Part shown: one piece after another, positions 1-10,355 of the stretch
Position numbering within the stretch: position 1 is the first letter of the stretch
Layout: each line of letters opens with the position of its first letter
Notes under the pieces: generated by a model
Database searches by the model: none
Told to the model about the DNA's origin: nothing
What the model saw: only the letters and a program-made list of their open reading frames with translations
Assembly: GCF_003130795.1 (NCBI RefSeq)
Contig: NZ_CP029357.1
Location: 372,001-436,000 of the forward strand
Direction of reading: 5' to 3'
Source of the DNA: Azospirillum thermophilum
GTDB taxonomy: Bacteria > Pseudomonadota > Alphaproteobacteria > Azospirillales > Azospirillaceae
Length of the DNA: 64,000 nt
Position numbers and translations under genes: made by a program

Positions 1-147
1 GTTGACCGCCCCGATGGAGACGGCCACCACCCGCTGCGGCAGGAGCCCGCGCTCGTGCAGCACTTCATAGGCGCCGGCCTGGAAGGCGCCGAGCGCATTG
101 CCGCCGGACAGCACCAGGGTCAGCGGCAGGGTCGTCGCGCCGGTCAT
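1..147 (-). CDS. Patatin-like phospholipase, N-terminal fragment
   Basis: Only the first 49 codons are inside the window; the gene continues beyond its left edge. The visible part holds the glycine-rich oxyanion segment SGGNALGAFQAG near residues 14-25 and then the nucleophile-elbow region AVSIGAVN. Both are typical of patatin-like acyl hydrolases, which use a Ser-Asp dyad to cleave acyl esters of lipids. The ATG overlaps the stop of the upstream SDR gene as ATGA, so the two are probably translationally coupled. The substrate cannot be told from this fragment, and the catalytic Asp lies outside the window. Confidence 0.75.
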   Translation of the reverse strand, partial: MTGATTLPLTLVLSGGNALGAFQAGAYEVLHERGLLPQRVVAVSIGAVN

Positions 148-1172
148 GCCGCCCGCCTCACCCCCTGCACCGGCCGGGACCGCCGGGAGGCTTCCGCGCC
201 GGTCCGCTGCCAGCGCCGCCACGCCATGATGCCGAGCGGCAGGCCGATCAGCGCCAGGGTCAGCACCGGCACCCCGCCGTCGTTCGGCCCCTTGCGCCAG
301 CCGCCATGGACCGCCGCCCCGTCGCGCATCGGCTCGAACAGGGTGCCGGTCGTCTCGTCGCCCGGCTGGTCGGCGAGGAAGCCGTCGTTGAGCGCCCGGC
401 CGTTGACCCGCGTCATCAGGGAGGGGACCAGCCGCTTCGCCGCGATGGCCGCCTTGCCGGCGCCGCCGATGATGACCTCGGCCCGGGGGCTGGTCACCAG
501 CCCGACCACGGCGCGGGCCACCTTCTCCGGCGTATAGACCGGCGGAGCGGCGCGGACGCGGTGGTGGCTGTAGTTGGCCGCATGCTGGAAGAAGGGGGTG
601 TCGATGACCGACGGCAGGATGGTGCAGATGTGGATGTCCGGCTGGTCCAGCACCTCCTGGCGCAGCGCCTCCGAAAAGCCGCGCACGGCGAACTTGCTGG
701 TGGCGTAGGCGGTCGAGTCCGGCTTGGCGAGACGCCCGACGATGGAGGCGTTGCTGATAAGCACGCCGTGCCCCTGGGCGCGGAACTGCCGCATCGCCGC
801 CTTGGCGCCATACATGCAGCCGAAGACGTTCGTTTCGATCACCCGGCGCCAGACGTCGGAGGGAATGTCCTCGAACCGGCCGAAGACGCCGACGCCGGCA
901 TTGTTGAACCACACGTCGATGTGGCCGAAGCGGGCGACGGTGTGGCGGGCCAGCCGCTCCACCGCCGCCTCGTCCGTCATGTCGGTGGGCACCGCGACGG
1001 CCTTGCCGCCGAGGTCCCGGCATTCGTCCGCCGCCTCCGCCAGCATCTCCGGCCGGCGGGCGGCGAGGACGACGGTGGCGCCGCGGCCGGCGAAGGCATG
1101 GGCGGTGGCCCGGCCGATGCCGCTGGACGCGCCCGTGATGACGACCACCATCCCGTCGAAGGATCGGTCCAT
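144..1172 (-). CDS. SDR family oxidoreductase with C-terminal membrane anchor
   Basis: This 342-residue protein has the classical short-chain dehydrogenase signature: TGASSGIG for nucleotide binding near residue 12, NNAG near residue 90, and the catalytic YATSK preceded by a serine. It runs about 90 residues past a typical 250-residue SDR and ends with a hydrophobic stretch (VPVLTLALIGLPLGIMAW) followed by arginines. It is therefore probably tethered to the inner membrane, as in DltE-like SDRs. The ATG chosen has GGGGAG about 8 bases upstream; an in-frame ATG 39 bases further upstream is less likely. The gene is coupled to the patatin gene by an ATGA overlap, which hints at lipid metabolism, but the substrate is unknown. 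Confidence 0.85.
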   Translation of the reverse strand: MDRSFDGMVVVITGASSGIGRATAHAFAGRGATVVLAARRPEMLAEAADECRDLGGKAVAVPTDMTDEAAVERLARHTVARFGHIDVWFNNAGVGVFGRFEDIPSDVWRRVIETNVFGCMYGAKAAMRQFRAQGHGVLISNASIVGRLAKPDSTAYATSKFAVRGFSEALRQEVLDQPDIHICTILPSVIDTPFFQHAANYSHHRVRAAPPVYTPEKVARAVVGLVTSPRAEVIIGGAGKAAIAAKRLVPSLMTRVNGRALNDGFLADQPGDETTGTLFEPMRDGAAVHGGWRKGPNDGGVPVLTLALIGLPLGIMAWRRWQRTGAEASRRSRPVQGVRRAA

Positions 1173-1227
1173 GAGTGTGCTCCCCGGCTCGCTGCTGCAT
1201 CGCAACAACATGCGGGGGAGGAATCAG

Positions 1228-1836
1228 TCACGCGGACTCGTGCTGGGTTTCGCGCCGGGCGTCATGGCGCAGCAGCCCGCGGCCGGCCGCGTCGCCGGAG
1301 GGCAGCGCGTCGGGCTCCCCCGCTCCCTCCTCCTCGATGACGCCGATGCGGTGGCGGTAGATCATCTCGCCGCCGGCCCAGGCGGTAACGCCGAGCAGCG
1401 CCGTGGTGGCCGCCGAAAGGGCGAGCCCGCGCGGCACCACCGCATCCTCGGGATCGTCGCGGCGGGCGAGCAGGTTGGCGAGCGACAGGGCAAGAACGGT
1501 GGCGTTGCCGATCGCGTGGAGCGGGCCGACCGCATGCTTGCGCGCCCGCGGGATCGACAGGTAGTCGGCGGCGCCGGCGGTCGCGGCCACCACGCCCGAG
1601 GCGAGGCCCAGCCGCAGCATCCATTGCGAGGTGCGCGCCCAGAAGGGATCGCCGGTGCGCCAGTAGGCGACGTCGGTGCCGAGCGTCGCGGTCAGGAAGG
1701 CCACCGGATAGGGAATGAGGACGGGGTGGATCGGGTGGCGGCCGATCGCCGCGGCGCTGGTGGCGCCGGTCCGTTCATCGGAAGAGGTCCTGGGTCCCGC
1801 GTTGCGGACGGCCCGCAGCGTATCCTTCACCGCCAT
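1228..1836 (-). CDS. DUF2231 domain membrane protein
   Basis: This 202-residue protein resembles the DUF2231 family of small polytopic membrane proteins. It contains the HPIHPVLIPYPVAFLTATLGTD segment near residues 35-55, in which the paired His-Pro motif is typical. Several hydrophobic helices follow (the SGVVAATAGAADYL, NATVLALSLANLLA and ALSAATTALLGVTAWAGG regions). The tail is hydrophilic and acidic. The start has AGGGAG upstream. No biochemical role is established for the family. It lies alone between the SDR gene and actP on the same strand, with about 155 bases separating it from actP. Confidence 0.8.
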   Translation of the reverse strand: MAVKDTLRAVRNAGPRTSSDERTGATSAAAIGRHPIHPVLIPYPVAFLTATLGTDVAYWRTGDPFWARTSQWMLRLGLASGVVAATAGAADYLSIPRARKHAVGPLHAIGNATVLALSLANLLARRDDPEDAVVPRGLALSAATTALLGVTAWAGGEMIYRHRIGVIEEEGAGEPDALPSGDAAGRGLLRHDARRETQHESA

Positions 1837-1991
1837 GTCGCGCACTCCCTGCTGTCGGCGTTCCCGGCCGCCGGGGCCGGTGGTCGCTCCTGCCAACAGG
1901 CGCATGCGCCAACTGGTTCGCAAGGCGGGCGAGGAATCCCGCTGTGCAGGGACACCCCCGGCCGGGGCGGGCCGGCCGGGGGACCCCGTCG

Positions 1992-3662
1992 TCAGTGCGA
2001 GGACGCGGCGGCGGCGCCGATCCCCGTCTGCGACCGGACATACTGGTCGTCGTAGGCGGCGATCTCCGCCCGCGCGCGCTGGCTGTTGTCCAGCTTCGAC
2101 ACCAGGATGGTGACGATGAAGGCCAGCGACATGGAGAACAGCGCCGGATGCTCGTAGGGGAAGACCGGCGTGGCGTAGCCCAGCACCGCCACCCACACGG
2201 TCTTCGACAGCACCACCAGCGCCACCGCCGAGACGAGGCCGCTGAAGCCGCCCCACAGCGCGCCGCGGGTGGTCAGCCCCTTCCAGTACATGGAGAGGAT
2301 CAGCACCGGGAAGTTGACCGACGCCGCGATGCCGAAGGTCAGGCCGACCAGGAAGGCGACGTTCTGCTTCTCGAACACGATGCCGAGGATCACGCCGACC
2401 ACGCCGAGCGCCAGCGAGGACAGCTTGGAGACGCGCATCTCCTCGGCCTCCGTCGCCTGGCCCTTGCGGATGATGCGGGCGTAGAGGTCGTGCGCGATGG
2501 CCGAGGCGCCGGCCAAGGCCAGCCCGGCGACCACCGCCAGGATGGTGGCGAAGGCGACCGCCGACATGAAGCCCAGCAGCACGTCGCCGCCCATGGCGTG
2601 GGCGAGGTGCATGATCGGCATGTTGCCGCCGCCGAGCAGCTTGCCGCCGACCACGCCGCCCTCGAAATACTGCGGGTTGGCGCCGACGATGGAGATCGCG
2701 GCCATGCCCAGCACCGCCACCACCAGGAAGAACATCCCGATCAGGCCGGAGGCGACGAAGACGCTCTTGCGCGCCTCCTTGGCGTTGGGGACGGTGAAGA
2801 AGCGCATCATGATGTGCGGCAGGGCGGCGGTGCCGAACACCAGCCCCAGCGACATCGACACGGTGGAGACCGGATCGGCCAGCAGGCTGCCCGGCCCCAT
2901 GATCTTCGGCCCGGCCTTGTGCGTCTCGATCGCCTTGGCGGCGATGGCCTCCAGGCTGAAGCCGAACTGCGACAGGGTCAGCACCAGGAGCAGCAGGCCG
3001 CCGCCCAGCATCAGGCAGGCCTTGATGATCTGCACCCAGGTGGTGGCGATCATGCCGCCGAAGGTGACGTAGATCACCATCAGCACGCCGACCAGCACCA
3101 CGGCCACCGCATAGTCGAGCCCGAACAGCAGCTTGATGAGCTGGCCGGCGCCGACCATCTGGACGATCAGGTAGCAGATGACGACGGTCAGCGAGCCCAG
3201 CGCCGCGAAGGTGCGGACACTCGACTGGTCGAGCCGGTAGGAGGCGATGTCCGCGAAGGTGTAGCGGCCGAGGTTGCGCAGCCGCTCCGCCATCAGGAAC
3301 AGGATGATCGGCCAGCCGACGAAGAAGCTGACGGTGTAGGCCACCCCGTCGAACCCCGTCGCGTAGACGAGGCTGGACAGGCCGAGCAGGGTCGCCGCCG
3401 ACATGTAGTCGCCCGCGATGGCAAGGCCGTTCTGGAAGCCGGAGATGCCGCCGCCCGCCGTGTAGAAATCCGAGGCCGACCGGGTGCGCTTGGCCGCCCA
3501 GTAGGTGATGCCCAGCGTCAGCCCCACGAAGGCGACGAACATGGCGATGGCGGTCGGGTTGATGGCCTGCTTGTCCGCGGCCCCCATGTCGCCGGCGGCG
3601 ATGGCCGGGCCGGCGGCCAGAAGGGCCGCCGTCAGCGCGGCGGCGAGAATCCTGATGCTCAT
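1992..3662 (-). CDS. actP: Sodium/solute symporter, acetate permease ActP family
   Basis: This 556-residue protein belongs to the sodium:solute symporter family and closely fits ActP, which imports acetate and other short monocarboxylates. It begins with a cleavable-looking signal ([15 protein letters not shown]) and then has about 13 membrane helices. The conserved [16 protein letters not shown] and [12 protein letters not shown] segments fall near residues 65-90. The ATG overlaps the stop of the DUF485 gene as ATGA, and actP-DUF485 pairs are the usual arrangement. The divergently transcribed two-component system immediately upstream is the obvious candidate regulator. Acetate is the likeliest substrate, but related carriers also take pyruvate, propionate or glycolate. 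Confidence 0.9.
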   Translation of the reverse strand: MSIRILAAALTAALLAAGPAIAAGDMGAADKQAINPTAIAMFVAFVGLTLGITYWAAKRTRSASDFYTAGGGISGFQNGLAIAGDYMSAATLLGLSSLVYATGFDGVAYTVSFFVGWPIILFLMAERLRNLGRYTFADIASYRLDQSSVRTFAALGSLTVVICYLIVQMVGAGQLIKLLFGLDYAVAVVLVGVLMVIYVTFGGMIATTWVQIIKACLMLGGGLLLLVLTLSQFGFSLEAIAAKAIETHKAGPKIMGPGSLLADPVSTVSMSLGLVFGTAALPHIMMRFFTVPNAKEARKSVFVASGLIGMFFLVVAVLGMAAISIVGANPQYFEGGVVGGKLLGGGNMPIMHLAHAMGGDVLLGFMSAVAFATILAVVAGLALAGASAIAHDLYARIIRKGQATEAEEMRVSKLSSLALGVVGVILGIVFEKQNVAFLVGLTFGIAASVNFPVLILSMYWKGLTTRGALWGGFSGLVSAVALVVLSKTVWVAVLGYATPVFPYEHPALFSMSLAFIVTILVSKLDNSQRARAEIAAYDDQYVRSQTGIGAAAASSH

Positions 3663-3970
3663 TTCCGGCTCTCCGCCACGATCTGGTTGTTGAGGTCCTC
3701 GAACTCGCCATTGGCGAAGTAGGAATAGACCCCGGTCAGCAGCCAGGAGACGACGATCACCACGGCGGCGATGGGGAAGCCGATGCTGAGCGCGCCGCCT
3801 TCCGCGACGGGGCTGCGCAGCAGGTCGGGGGCGAAGGCGACCACCATCATCAGCGCGTAGTAGGCGCCCAGCACGATCAGCGACAGGACCAGCGCCAGCC
3901 GGCCGCGCCGGGCGACGAGCTGCTGGAATTTCGGATTGGCGCGAACCCGTTGGTAGACCGGATCCGACAT
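3659..3970 (-). CDS. DUF485 membrane protein (YjcH-like)
   Basis: This 103-residue protein has two membrane helices ([22 protein letters not shown] and [21 protein letters not shown]) separated by a short loop. The conserved N-terminal region ends in [15 protein letters not shown]. This is the DUF485/YjcH family, nearly always encoded directly before ActP-type symporters; a helper role for the carrier is assumed rather than proven. A strong AGGAGG lies five bases before the ATG. It overlaps actP by four bases. Confidence 0.88.
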   Translation of the reverse strand: MSDPVYQRVRANPKFQQLVARRGRLALVLSLIVLGAYYALMMVVAFAPDLLRSPVAEGGALSIGFPIAAVVIVVSWLLTGVYSYFANGEFEDLNNQIVAESRK

Positions 3971-4196
3971 TGTTTCCTCCTGGTTACTTATTGCTGGGGA
4001 GGGACGCTATCCGATCAGTGTTTCTGAAATACCCCGGGAATGTTGCAGATTGTTGCCGGACATTGCGTCGCAGCAGGGAGCACGGGCGGAGCGCGCCGCC
4101 CCGGGGCGATCCCCGGCGATCCCCATTGCCCGAGGCCCGCCCGCGGTGCCAAAGTGGCCGTCGCCCCCCGATCCGCCGGCCTCCAGGCCCGACCCC

Positions 4197-7024
4197 ATGC
4201 TCCGCTCCCGGCTGTTCCTCCGCCTGTTCTCGACCATGCTGCTGCTGGTGGGGCTGTTCTCCTCGGCCTACTACCTGCTGTCGGTGCCGCTGGTGGAGGA
4301 GAAGGCCTATCAGATCGAGCTGGATGCCAGCCGCACCATCCTCGACAACGTGCACGAGCTGGTGGGCCGGATCCGCAGCGGCCTGGACGAGCAGCGCTCG
4401 GCCATCATCGACGGCTTCCGCAACGAGATGCGGCTGACCGTCTCCCTGGCGGCGGGCTACATGGATTATGTCTTCGCCCGGATGGAGCACGGCGAGATCG
4501 GCCGCGAGGAGGCGGAACGGCTGGTCTTCGACGGGCTGAAGGCCTTCCGCCACGGGCGCGACGACTATATCTGGGTCACCGACTACGGCTCGCGCATCCT
4601 GTCGCACCCCGACCCCGACTATGCCGGCCGCAACGTCGCCGAGTTGCAGGACGAACAGGGGCGCTACATCCTGCCGACCATCATCGAGCGCGCCCGGCGC
4701 GAGGGCGAGGGCTATCACACCTATCCCTGGCGCCGTTCGGCCGGCGGGCAGCCGGTGCAGAAGATGTCCTATTTCCGCCATCTGCCGGAATACCGGCTGG
4801 TGATCGGGGCCGGCGCCTGGCTGGACCGGATCGACGCCGCGGTGGAGCGCCGCAAGGCCGAGGCGATCGAGGATCTGCGCCAGGCCCTGCGCAACATCCG
4901 CATCGCCCGCACGGGATACGTCTACATCTTCGATTCCGCCGGCGGATGATCATCCACCCGAACCCGAACATCGAGGGCGCGGCCTTCGGCGACATGAAGG
5001 ACCCGGCGACCGGCGAGTTCATCGCCGAGGCGCTGATGCGGGCGGCGCAGGAGGGGCGCTACCTGCGCTACATGTGGGACAAGCCGAGCGACCCCAACAA
5101 CTACGCCTATGAGAAGATCAGCTGGGTCCGGCATTTCCCGGAGCTGGACTGGTACATCGCCTCCAGCGTCTACGAGGAGGAGCTGCGCAGCTCCTCCACC
5201 GTGCTGCGCAACCGGCTGTTCGGCATCTCGCTGGCGGTGACGGCGATCGGCGGGGCGCTCGGCTGGGTCGGCACCCGCTGGCTGGTCGGCCCGCTGCAAC
5301 GGCTGGCCGGGACCGCGGACCAGGTGCGCGCCGGGAACCTGGACGTGCAGAGCGGCATCCGCCGCAACGACGAGATCGGCGTGCTGGCCGCCACCTTCGA
5401 CGGGATGATCGGCCGGGTGCGCGACGACATCGCCACGCTGGACAGCCGCGTCAAGGAGCGCACCGCGGCGCTGGAGGAGGCGGAGGCGCGGCAGCGGCTG
5501 ATCCTCGACGCCATCCCCGCCGCCATCGCCTATCTGGACGGGGCGGAGCGGCTGCGCTTCGTCAACCGCCGCTGGCGCGAACTGGCCGGGCACGATGCCG
5601 ACGACGTGCTGGACCGCCGCCTGGACGAGGTGCTGGACGCCGACGCCTACCGCCGCCTGTCGCCCCATCTGGAGCGCACCCGCGCCGGGGAGGCCGCCAG
5701 CTTCGAGGACGGCGGCACCGGCCGCGACGGCCGGCCGCTGGTCACCCGGACCATGCTGATCCCGCAGCGCAACGCGCGGGGGGCGACGGTCGGATTCTTC
5801 GTGCTGTCGCTGGACGTGACCGAGGAGCGCGAGGCACAGCGCCAGCTTCTGGAGGCGCAGAGGCTGAAGGCGGTCGGGCAGCTCTCCGGCGGGCTGGCGC
5901 ACGACTTCAACAACCTGCTGTCGATCATCCTCGGCAACCTGTCGGTGGCGCGGGAGCGCTTCGCCGGGCTGGAGGATCTCGCCGCCTGCCTGGAGCCCGC
6001 GCTGCGGGCGAGCCGGCGCGGCGCCGACATCACGGCCCGCCTGCTGGCCTTCGCCCGCCGCCAGCCGCTGAAGCCGCAGCCGGTCGAGGTGCGGCTGCTG
6101 GTGCGGGAGATGACGGTGCTGCTGAGCCGCAGCCTGCCCGCCTCCATCACCATCGAGACGCCCACCATCGGAACGCCGGCCATCGGGACCCCGGCCATCG
6201 GGACCCCGGCCGACCCGGCGGGCGGCGCCGACGGCATCTGGGTGGTGGCCGACCCGGCGCAGCTGGAGAACGCGCTGGTCAATCTGGCGCTGAACGCCCG
6301 CGATGCGATGCCGCAGGGCGGCGTCCTGACCCTGTCGGTGCAGGAGCGCGCGGAGGTCGAGACGGCGGGCTTCGACGAGCCGCCCGCCCCCGGCCGCTAT
6401 GTCGAGATCGCCGTGCGCGACACCGGCTGCGGCTTCGCCCCGGAAGGGCTGGCGCGCGCCTTCGAGCCCTTCTTCACCACCAAGTCGCTGGGCTCCGGCC
6501 TGGGGCTGTCGATGGTCTACGGCTTCGTCAAGCAGTCGGGCGGCTATATCCGCATCGACAGCGCGGCGGGGGCCGGGGCCGCCATCACCCTGCTGCTTCC
6601 GCGGGCCGACGCGCCCGAGCGGGAGGACCTGCCCGGCGGCGAGCCGGACGACCAGCCGGCGCCGCGCTGGAGCGGCCAGCTCGCCCTGGTGGCGGAGGAT
6701 GACGACGACGTCCGGCAGGTGATGCGCAAACAACTGATGGAGCTGGGGTTTTCCGTCATGGAGGCGGCGAGCGGGGACGAGGCGATGGAACTGCTCGACC
6801 AGCTCGACGACCTGCGGCTGCTGGTGTCGGACATCGTCATGCCCGGGGTGTCGGGGCTGCAGCTCGCCCGCCATCTGCGGGTGGCGCGGCCGGACGTGCA
6901 GGTGATCCTGATCAGCGGCTTCTCCGTAGAGGAGATCGACGAGCGCGAGGGGCTGGTCATTCTCGGCAAACCATGGGACAAGAAGGATCTGGCGGCTGCG
7001 GTCCGGATACCGGCGGCCGTTTAG
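4197..7024 (+). pseudogene. Hybrid sensor histidine kinase, double Cache-HAMP-PAS-HisKA-HATPase-REC, one-base frameshift
   Basis: Read with one base added after position 4943, this encodes a 942-residue membrane hybrid kinase. As written, translation stops at 4949 after 250 residues. The corrected order is: a first helix near residues 8-28; two sCache-type periplasmic modules (DDYIWVTDYGSRILSHPDP; then YVYIFDS joined to IIHPNPNIEG); a second helix near 340-358; HAMP; PAS (about 435-545); the H-box GGLAHDFNNLLS with His near 567; an ATPase domain with NALVNLALNARDA and GSGLGLSMVYGF; and a C-terminal receiver with Asp in SDIVMPG. Inserting one C restores DSAGRMIIHPNP, a perfect continuation. 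The gene is divergent from actP and is followed after 43 bases by an intact response regulator, so it probably senses small carboxylates. Either the sequence has an error here or the strain has lost the sensor. ATG 4197 was chosen because the membrane helix follows directly; its ribosome-binding site is weak. Confidence 0.82.
6152..6211 (+). repeat. Four in-frame 15-bp tandem units inside the sensor kinase gene
   Basis: Four consecutive 15-base units lie between the HisKA and ATPase domains. The last two are identical (ATCGGGACCCCGGCC) and the first is the most diverged. They encode IETPT followed by three IGTPA units and keep the reading frame. They probably form a flexible, expandable linker in the kinase. 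Confidence 0.8.
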
Positions 7025-7067
7025 GGGAAGAAGCGCGCTCGGCACAAGAACGGGAAAAGAAAAGGCG

Positions 7068-7790
7068 ATGGGCGGGAGGAAGCTGATCTACGTCGTCGAC
7101 GACGATCCGGACATCCGCGACTTGCTGCGGACGGTGCTGGAGGGATTCGGTTTTTCGGCTGCCTTCTTCGCCTCCGGCCAGGCGGTGCGGACGGCCATCC
7201 GCCGCGAGGTGCCGGACGTCTGCATCGTCGATCTCGGGCTTCCCGACATGGACGGGCTGACGCTGGTCCGCGAACTGTCGGAGGACGTGCGCTTCGCCGT
7301 CATCGTGCTGACCGGGCGGGGCGACGTGTCCGACCGGGTGCTGGGGCTGGAGCTGGGCGCCGACGACTACATCGTGAAGCCGTTCGAGCCGCGGGAGCTG
7401 GTTGCCCGCGTCAAGACGGTGATCCGCCGCCGCGAGCAGCTGATCGCCAACGCCCGCGGCATCGGGTCCGACAAGGCGCGCTTCGGCGGCTGGACCTTCG
7501 ACCTCGGCGCGTTGACCCTGACCGCCGACGACGGCCGGCGCGAGACGCTGACCGCGGCGGAGGCGGCTCTGCTGGTCGCCCTGCTGAAGGCGCCGCGCCG
7601 GGTGCTGACGCGCGAGCAGCTCCAGGGGCCGGAGCTGGACCGCGAGGACATCCCCTTCGACCGCGCGATCGATGTGCGCATCTCCCGCATCCGCCGCAAG
7701 ATCGAGGCCGATCCGCGCTCGCCCAAGCTGATCCGCACGGTGTACGGCGCCGGCTATCTGTTCACCGCCGACGTGACCTGGCTGAGCTGA
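7068..7790 (+). CDS. OmpR/PhoB-family response regulator
   Basis: This 240-residue protein has an N-terminal receiver domain (acidic pocket YVVDDDPD, phospho-acceptor Asp in VDLGLPDMDG near residue 54, and the KPFEPREL lysine motif) and a C-terminal winged helix ending in IRTVYGAGYLF. It is most likely the partner of the hybrid kinase just upstream, and by position it may regulate actP-DUF485 and perhaps the downstream acyl-CoA operon. The spacing to the kinase gene suggests co-transcription. Because the kinase has its own receiver, the phosphate may reach this regulator directly or through a relay. It is intact although the kinase reads as broken. Confidence 0.9.
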   Translation: MGGRKLIYVVDDDPDIRDLLRTVLEGFGFSAAFFASGQAVRTAIRREVPDVCIVDLGLPDMDGLTLVRELSEDVRFAVIVLTGRGDVSDRVLGLELGADDYIVKPFEPRELVARVKTVIRRREQLIANARGIGSDKARFGGWTFDLGALTLTADDGRRETLTAAEAALLVALLKAPRRVLTREQLQGPELDREDIPFDRAIDVRISRIRRKIEADPRSPKLIRTVYGAGYLFTADVTWLS

Positions 7791-7812
7791 GGCGGAGGGC
7801 GGGCGGCGGAGG

Positions 7813-7834
7813 GCGGGGGTCGGACGCCCCCCGC
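7813..7834 (+). terminator. GC-rich hairpin after the response regulator gene
   Basis: A 7-bp stem, GCGGGGG pairing with CCCCCGC, with an 8-base loop lies 22 bases after the response regulator stop. There is no T-tract, so it may be only a weak or Rho-assisted terminator. Confidence 0.35.
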
Positions 7835-7972
7835 ACGATTCGCCGGACTTACAATTCGTCATATTTGGGAGACAGTTGAGAAAAGCCGAACCGCTACCCT
7901 CCACGCCAACGCCGCGACGAACGCGACGACTGCGACCGCGACGATCGCGATGCCCTGGGGAGAAACGGTTCG

Positions 7973-9601
7973 ATGAGTGCGACCAGTCCGTACGACCTTC
8001 ATCTCGACAAGACCGCCGCCAACTATGTCCCGCTGACCCCGCTGACCTTCCTGGAGCGGGCGGCCAGCGTGTGGCCCGACCGTCTGGCGGTGGTCCACGG
8101 CCCGGTGCGCCGGACCTGGGCGGAAACCGCGCTGCGCTGCCGCAAGCTGGCCTCGGCGCTCGCCAAGCGCGGCATCGGCAAGGGCGACACGGTGGCGATG
8201 CTGGCCGCCAACACGCCCGAACTGTTCGAGGCGCATTTCGGCGTGCCGCTGGCCGGCGCCGTGCTGAACGCCATCAACACCCGCCTGGACGCCGCCGCCA
8301 TCACCTTCATCCTGGAGCATGGCGAGGCCAAGCTGCTGATCTGCGACCGCGAGTTCGCCAAGGTCGGCAAGCCGGCGGTCGCGGCGATGAAGACCCCGAT
8401 CCCGGTGATCGACATCGACGACCCGCAGTTCACCGGCGGCGAGCTGTTCGGCGAATGCGATTACGAGGCGCTGGTCGCCGGCGGCGAGGATGACTATCCC
8501 TGGGTGATGCCGGCCGACGAGTGGGACGCCATCGCGCTGAACTACACCTCCGGCACCACGGGCAACCCGAAGGGCGTCGTCTACCACCACCGCGGCGCCT
8601 ACCTGAACGCGGTGTCCAACGCGCTGTCCTGGAGCATGGGCGAGGCGCCGGTCTATCTGTGGACGCTGCCGATGTTCCACTGCAACGGCTGGTGCTTCCC
8701 CTGGACGATGGCGGTGGTCGCCGGCACCTCGGTCTGCCTGCGGGCCGTGCGGGTCGACGCGGTGCTGAACGCCATCCGCGAGGAGGGGGTGACGCATTTC
8801 TGCGGCGCGCCGATCGTGCTGAACATGATCAACAACGCCCCGGCCGAGCTGAAGCAGGGCATCGACCGCAAGATCAAGGTGATGACCGCCGGCGCCGCCC
8901 CGCCCGCCGCGGTGATCGCCGGAGCCGAGCGGATGGGCTGGGAGGTCACCCACGTCTATGGCCTGACGGAGGTCTACGGCCCCGTCACGCTCTGCGTCTG
9001 GCAGGACAAGTGGAACGACCTGCCGCTGGACCACAAGGCGGCGCTGAAGGCGCGCCAGGGCGTGCGCGGCCCGATGCTGGAGGCGGTGATGGTCGCCAGC
9101 CCCGACACGCTGGAGCCGGTGCCGAAGGACGGGATGACGGTCGGCGAGATCTTCATGCGCGGCAACAACGTGATGAAGGGCTACCTGAAGAACCCGGCGG
9201 CGACCGAGGAGTCCTTCCGCGGCGGCTGGTTCCACACCGGCGACCTCGGCGTCTGGCACGAGGACGGCTATCTGGAGATCAAGGACCGCTCCAAGGACAT
9301 CATCATCTCCGGCGGCGAGAACATCTCCTCCATCGAGGTGGAGGACGTGCTGTACCGCCATCCCGACGTGCTGGAGGCGGCGGTGGTCGCCCGCCATGAC
9401 GAGAAGTGGGGCGAGACGCCCTGCGCCTTCGTCACGCTGAAGGACGGGGCGGCGACGACGGAGGCCGACATCATCGCCTTCTGCCGCGCCAACCTCGCCC
9501 ACTTCAAGGTGCCGCGGACGGTGGTGTTCCAGCCGCTGCCGAAGACCTCCACCGGCAAGATCCAGAAATTCATCCTGCGCCAGCGGGTCAAGGAGCTGTA
9601 A
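7973..9601 (+). CDS. AMP-forming acyl-CoA synthetase
   Basis: This 542-residue enzyme of the ANL superfamily activates a carboxylic acid to its acyl-CoA through an acyl-adenylate. The ATP-binding loop [18 protein letters not shown] lies near residues 191-208. The adenylate motif [11 protein letters not shown] and the hinge [13 protein letters not shown] with [15 protein letters not shown] follow. The catalytic lysine is in [11 protein letters not shown] near the C-terminus. Length and motifs resemble medium-chain or DmdB-like (3-methylmercaptopropionate) ligases. It is two bases ahead of etfB and starts an operon with etfB, etfA and an acyl-CoA dehydrogenase, which supports a beta-oxidation-type role. 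GGGGAG lies 12 bases before the ATG. The exact acid is not evident. Confidence 0.88.
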   Translation: MSATSPYDLHLDKTAANYVPLTPLTFLERAASVWPDRLAVVHGPVRRTWAETALRCRKLASALAKRGIGKGDTVAMLAANTPELFEAHFGVPLAGAVLNAINTRLDAAAITFILEHGEAKLLICDREFAKVGKPAVAAMKTPIPVIDIDDPQFTGGELFGECDYEALVAGGEDDYPWVMPADEWDAIALNYTSGTTGNPKGVVYHHRGAYLNAVSNALSWSMGEAPVYLWTLPMFHCNGWCFPWTMAVVAGTSVCLRAVRVDAVLNAIREEGVTHFCGAPIVLNMINNAPAELKQGIDRKIKVMTAGAAPPAAVIAGAERMGWEVTHVYGLTEVYGPVTLCVWQDKWNDLPLDHKAALKARQGVRGPMLEAVMVASPDTLEPVPKDGMTVGEIFMRGNNVMKGYLKNPAATEESFRGGWFHTGDLGVWHEDGYLEIKDRSKDIIISGGENISSIEVEDVLYRHPDVLEAAVVARHDEKWGETPCAFVTLKDGAATTEADIIAFCRANLAHFKVPRTVVFQPLPKTSTGKIQKFILRQRVKEL

Positions 9602-9603
9602 CG

Positions 9604-10353
9604 ATGAAGGTGCTGTGCGCCGTCAAGCGGGTCGTCGACTACAACGTCAAGATCCGCGTCAAGGCCGACCAGTCCGGCGTGGATACGGCCAACGTCAAGT
9701 TCTCCATGAACCCCTTCGACGAGATCGCCGTGGAAGAGGCGGTCCGCCTGAAGGAGGCCGGCAAGGCGACCGAGGTGGTCGCCGTGTCGCTGGGCAGCGC
9801 GCAGTCGCAGGAGACGCTGCGCACCGCGCTGGCGCTGGGGGCCGACCGCGCCATCCTGGTGGAGAGCGACGCCGAGCTGCAGCCGCTGGCGGTCGCCAAG
9901 CTGCTGAAGGCGGTGATCGAGAAGGAGCAGCCGCAGGTCGTCATCCTGGGCAAGCAGGCGATCGACGACGACAGCAACCAGACCGGCCAGATGCTGGCGG
10001 CCCTGCTCGGCTGGAGCCAGGGCACCTTCGCCTCCAAGGTCGCGATCGGCGACGGCACCGTCACGGTGACCCGCGAGATCGACGGCGGGCTGGAGACGGT
10101 GGACCTGACCCTGCCGGCGGTGGTGACCGCCGACCTGCGGCTGAACGAGCCGCGCTATGCCTCGCTGCCCAACATCATGAAGGCCAAGAAGAAGCCGCTC
10201 GACACGGTGAAGGCGGAGAGCCTGGGGGTGGACATCGCGCCGCGGCTGAAGACGCTGAAGGTGGCGGAACCGCCGTCGCGCAAGGCCGGCATCAAGGTGC
10301 CGGACGTGGCGGCCCTGGTCGAGAAGCTGAAGACCGAAGCGAAGGTGATCTGA
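9604..10353 (+). CDS. etfB: Electron transfer flavoprotein subunit beta
   Basis: This 249-residue protein matches the EtfB family: it begins [20 protein letters not shown] and has the conserved [16 protein letters not shown], then ADRAILVE and [14 protein letters not shown], which contact AMP and the alpha subunit. With EtfA it carries electrons from acyl-CoA dehydrogenases to ETF-ubiquinone oxidoreductase. The gene starts two bases after the ligase stop and is followed by etfA after two bases, so the three are tightly coupled. Confidence 0.96.
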   Translation: MKVLCAVKRVVDYNVKIRVKADQSGVDTANVKFSMNPFDEIAVEEAVRLKEAGKATEVVAVSLGSAQSQETLRTALALGADRAILVESDAELQPLAVAKLLKAVIEKEQPQVVILGKQAIDDDSNQTGQMLAALLGWSQGTFASKVAIGDGTVTVTREIDGGLETVDLTLPAVVTADLRLNEPRYASLPNIMKAKKKPLDTVKAESLGVDIAPRLKTLKVAEPPSRKAGIKVPDVAALVEKLKTEAKVI

Positions 10354-10355
10354 CG

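Noticed and set aside
3971..4196. Sigma-54 promoter before the DUF485-actP pair
   Set aside because: A GG and GC pair is present on the minus strand within CCGGCAACAATCTGCAAC, but the spacing is one base short of the required distance and the flanks do not match.
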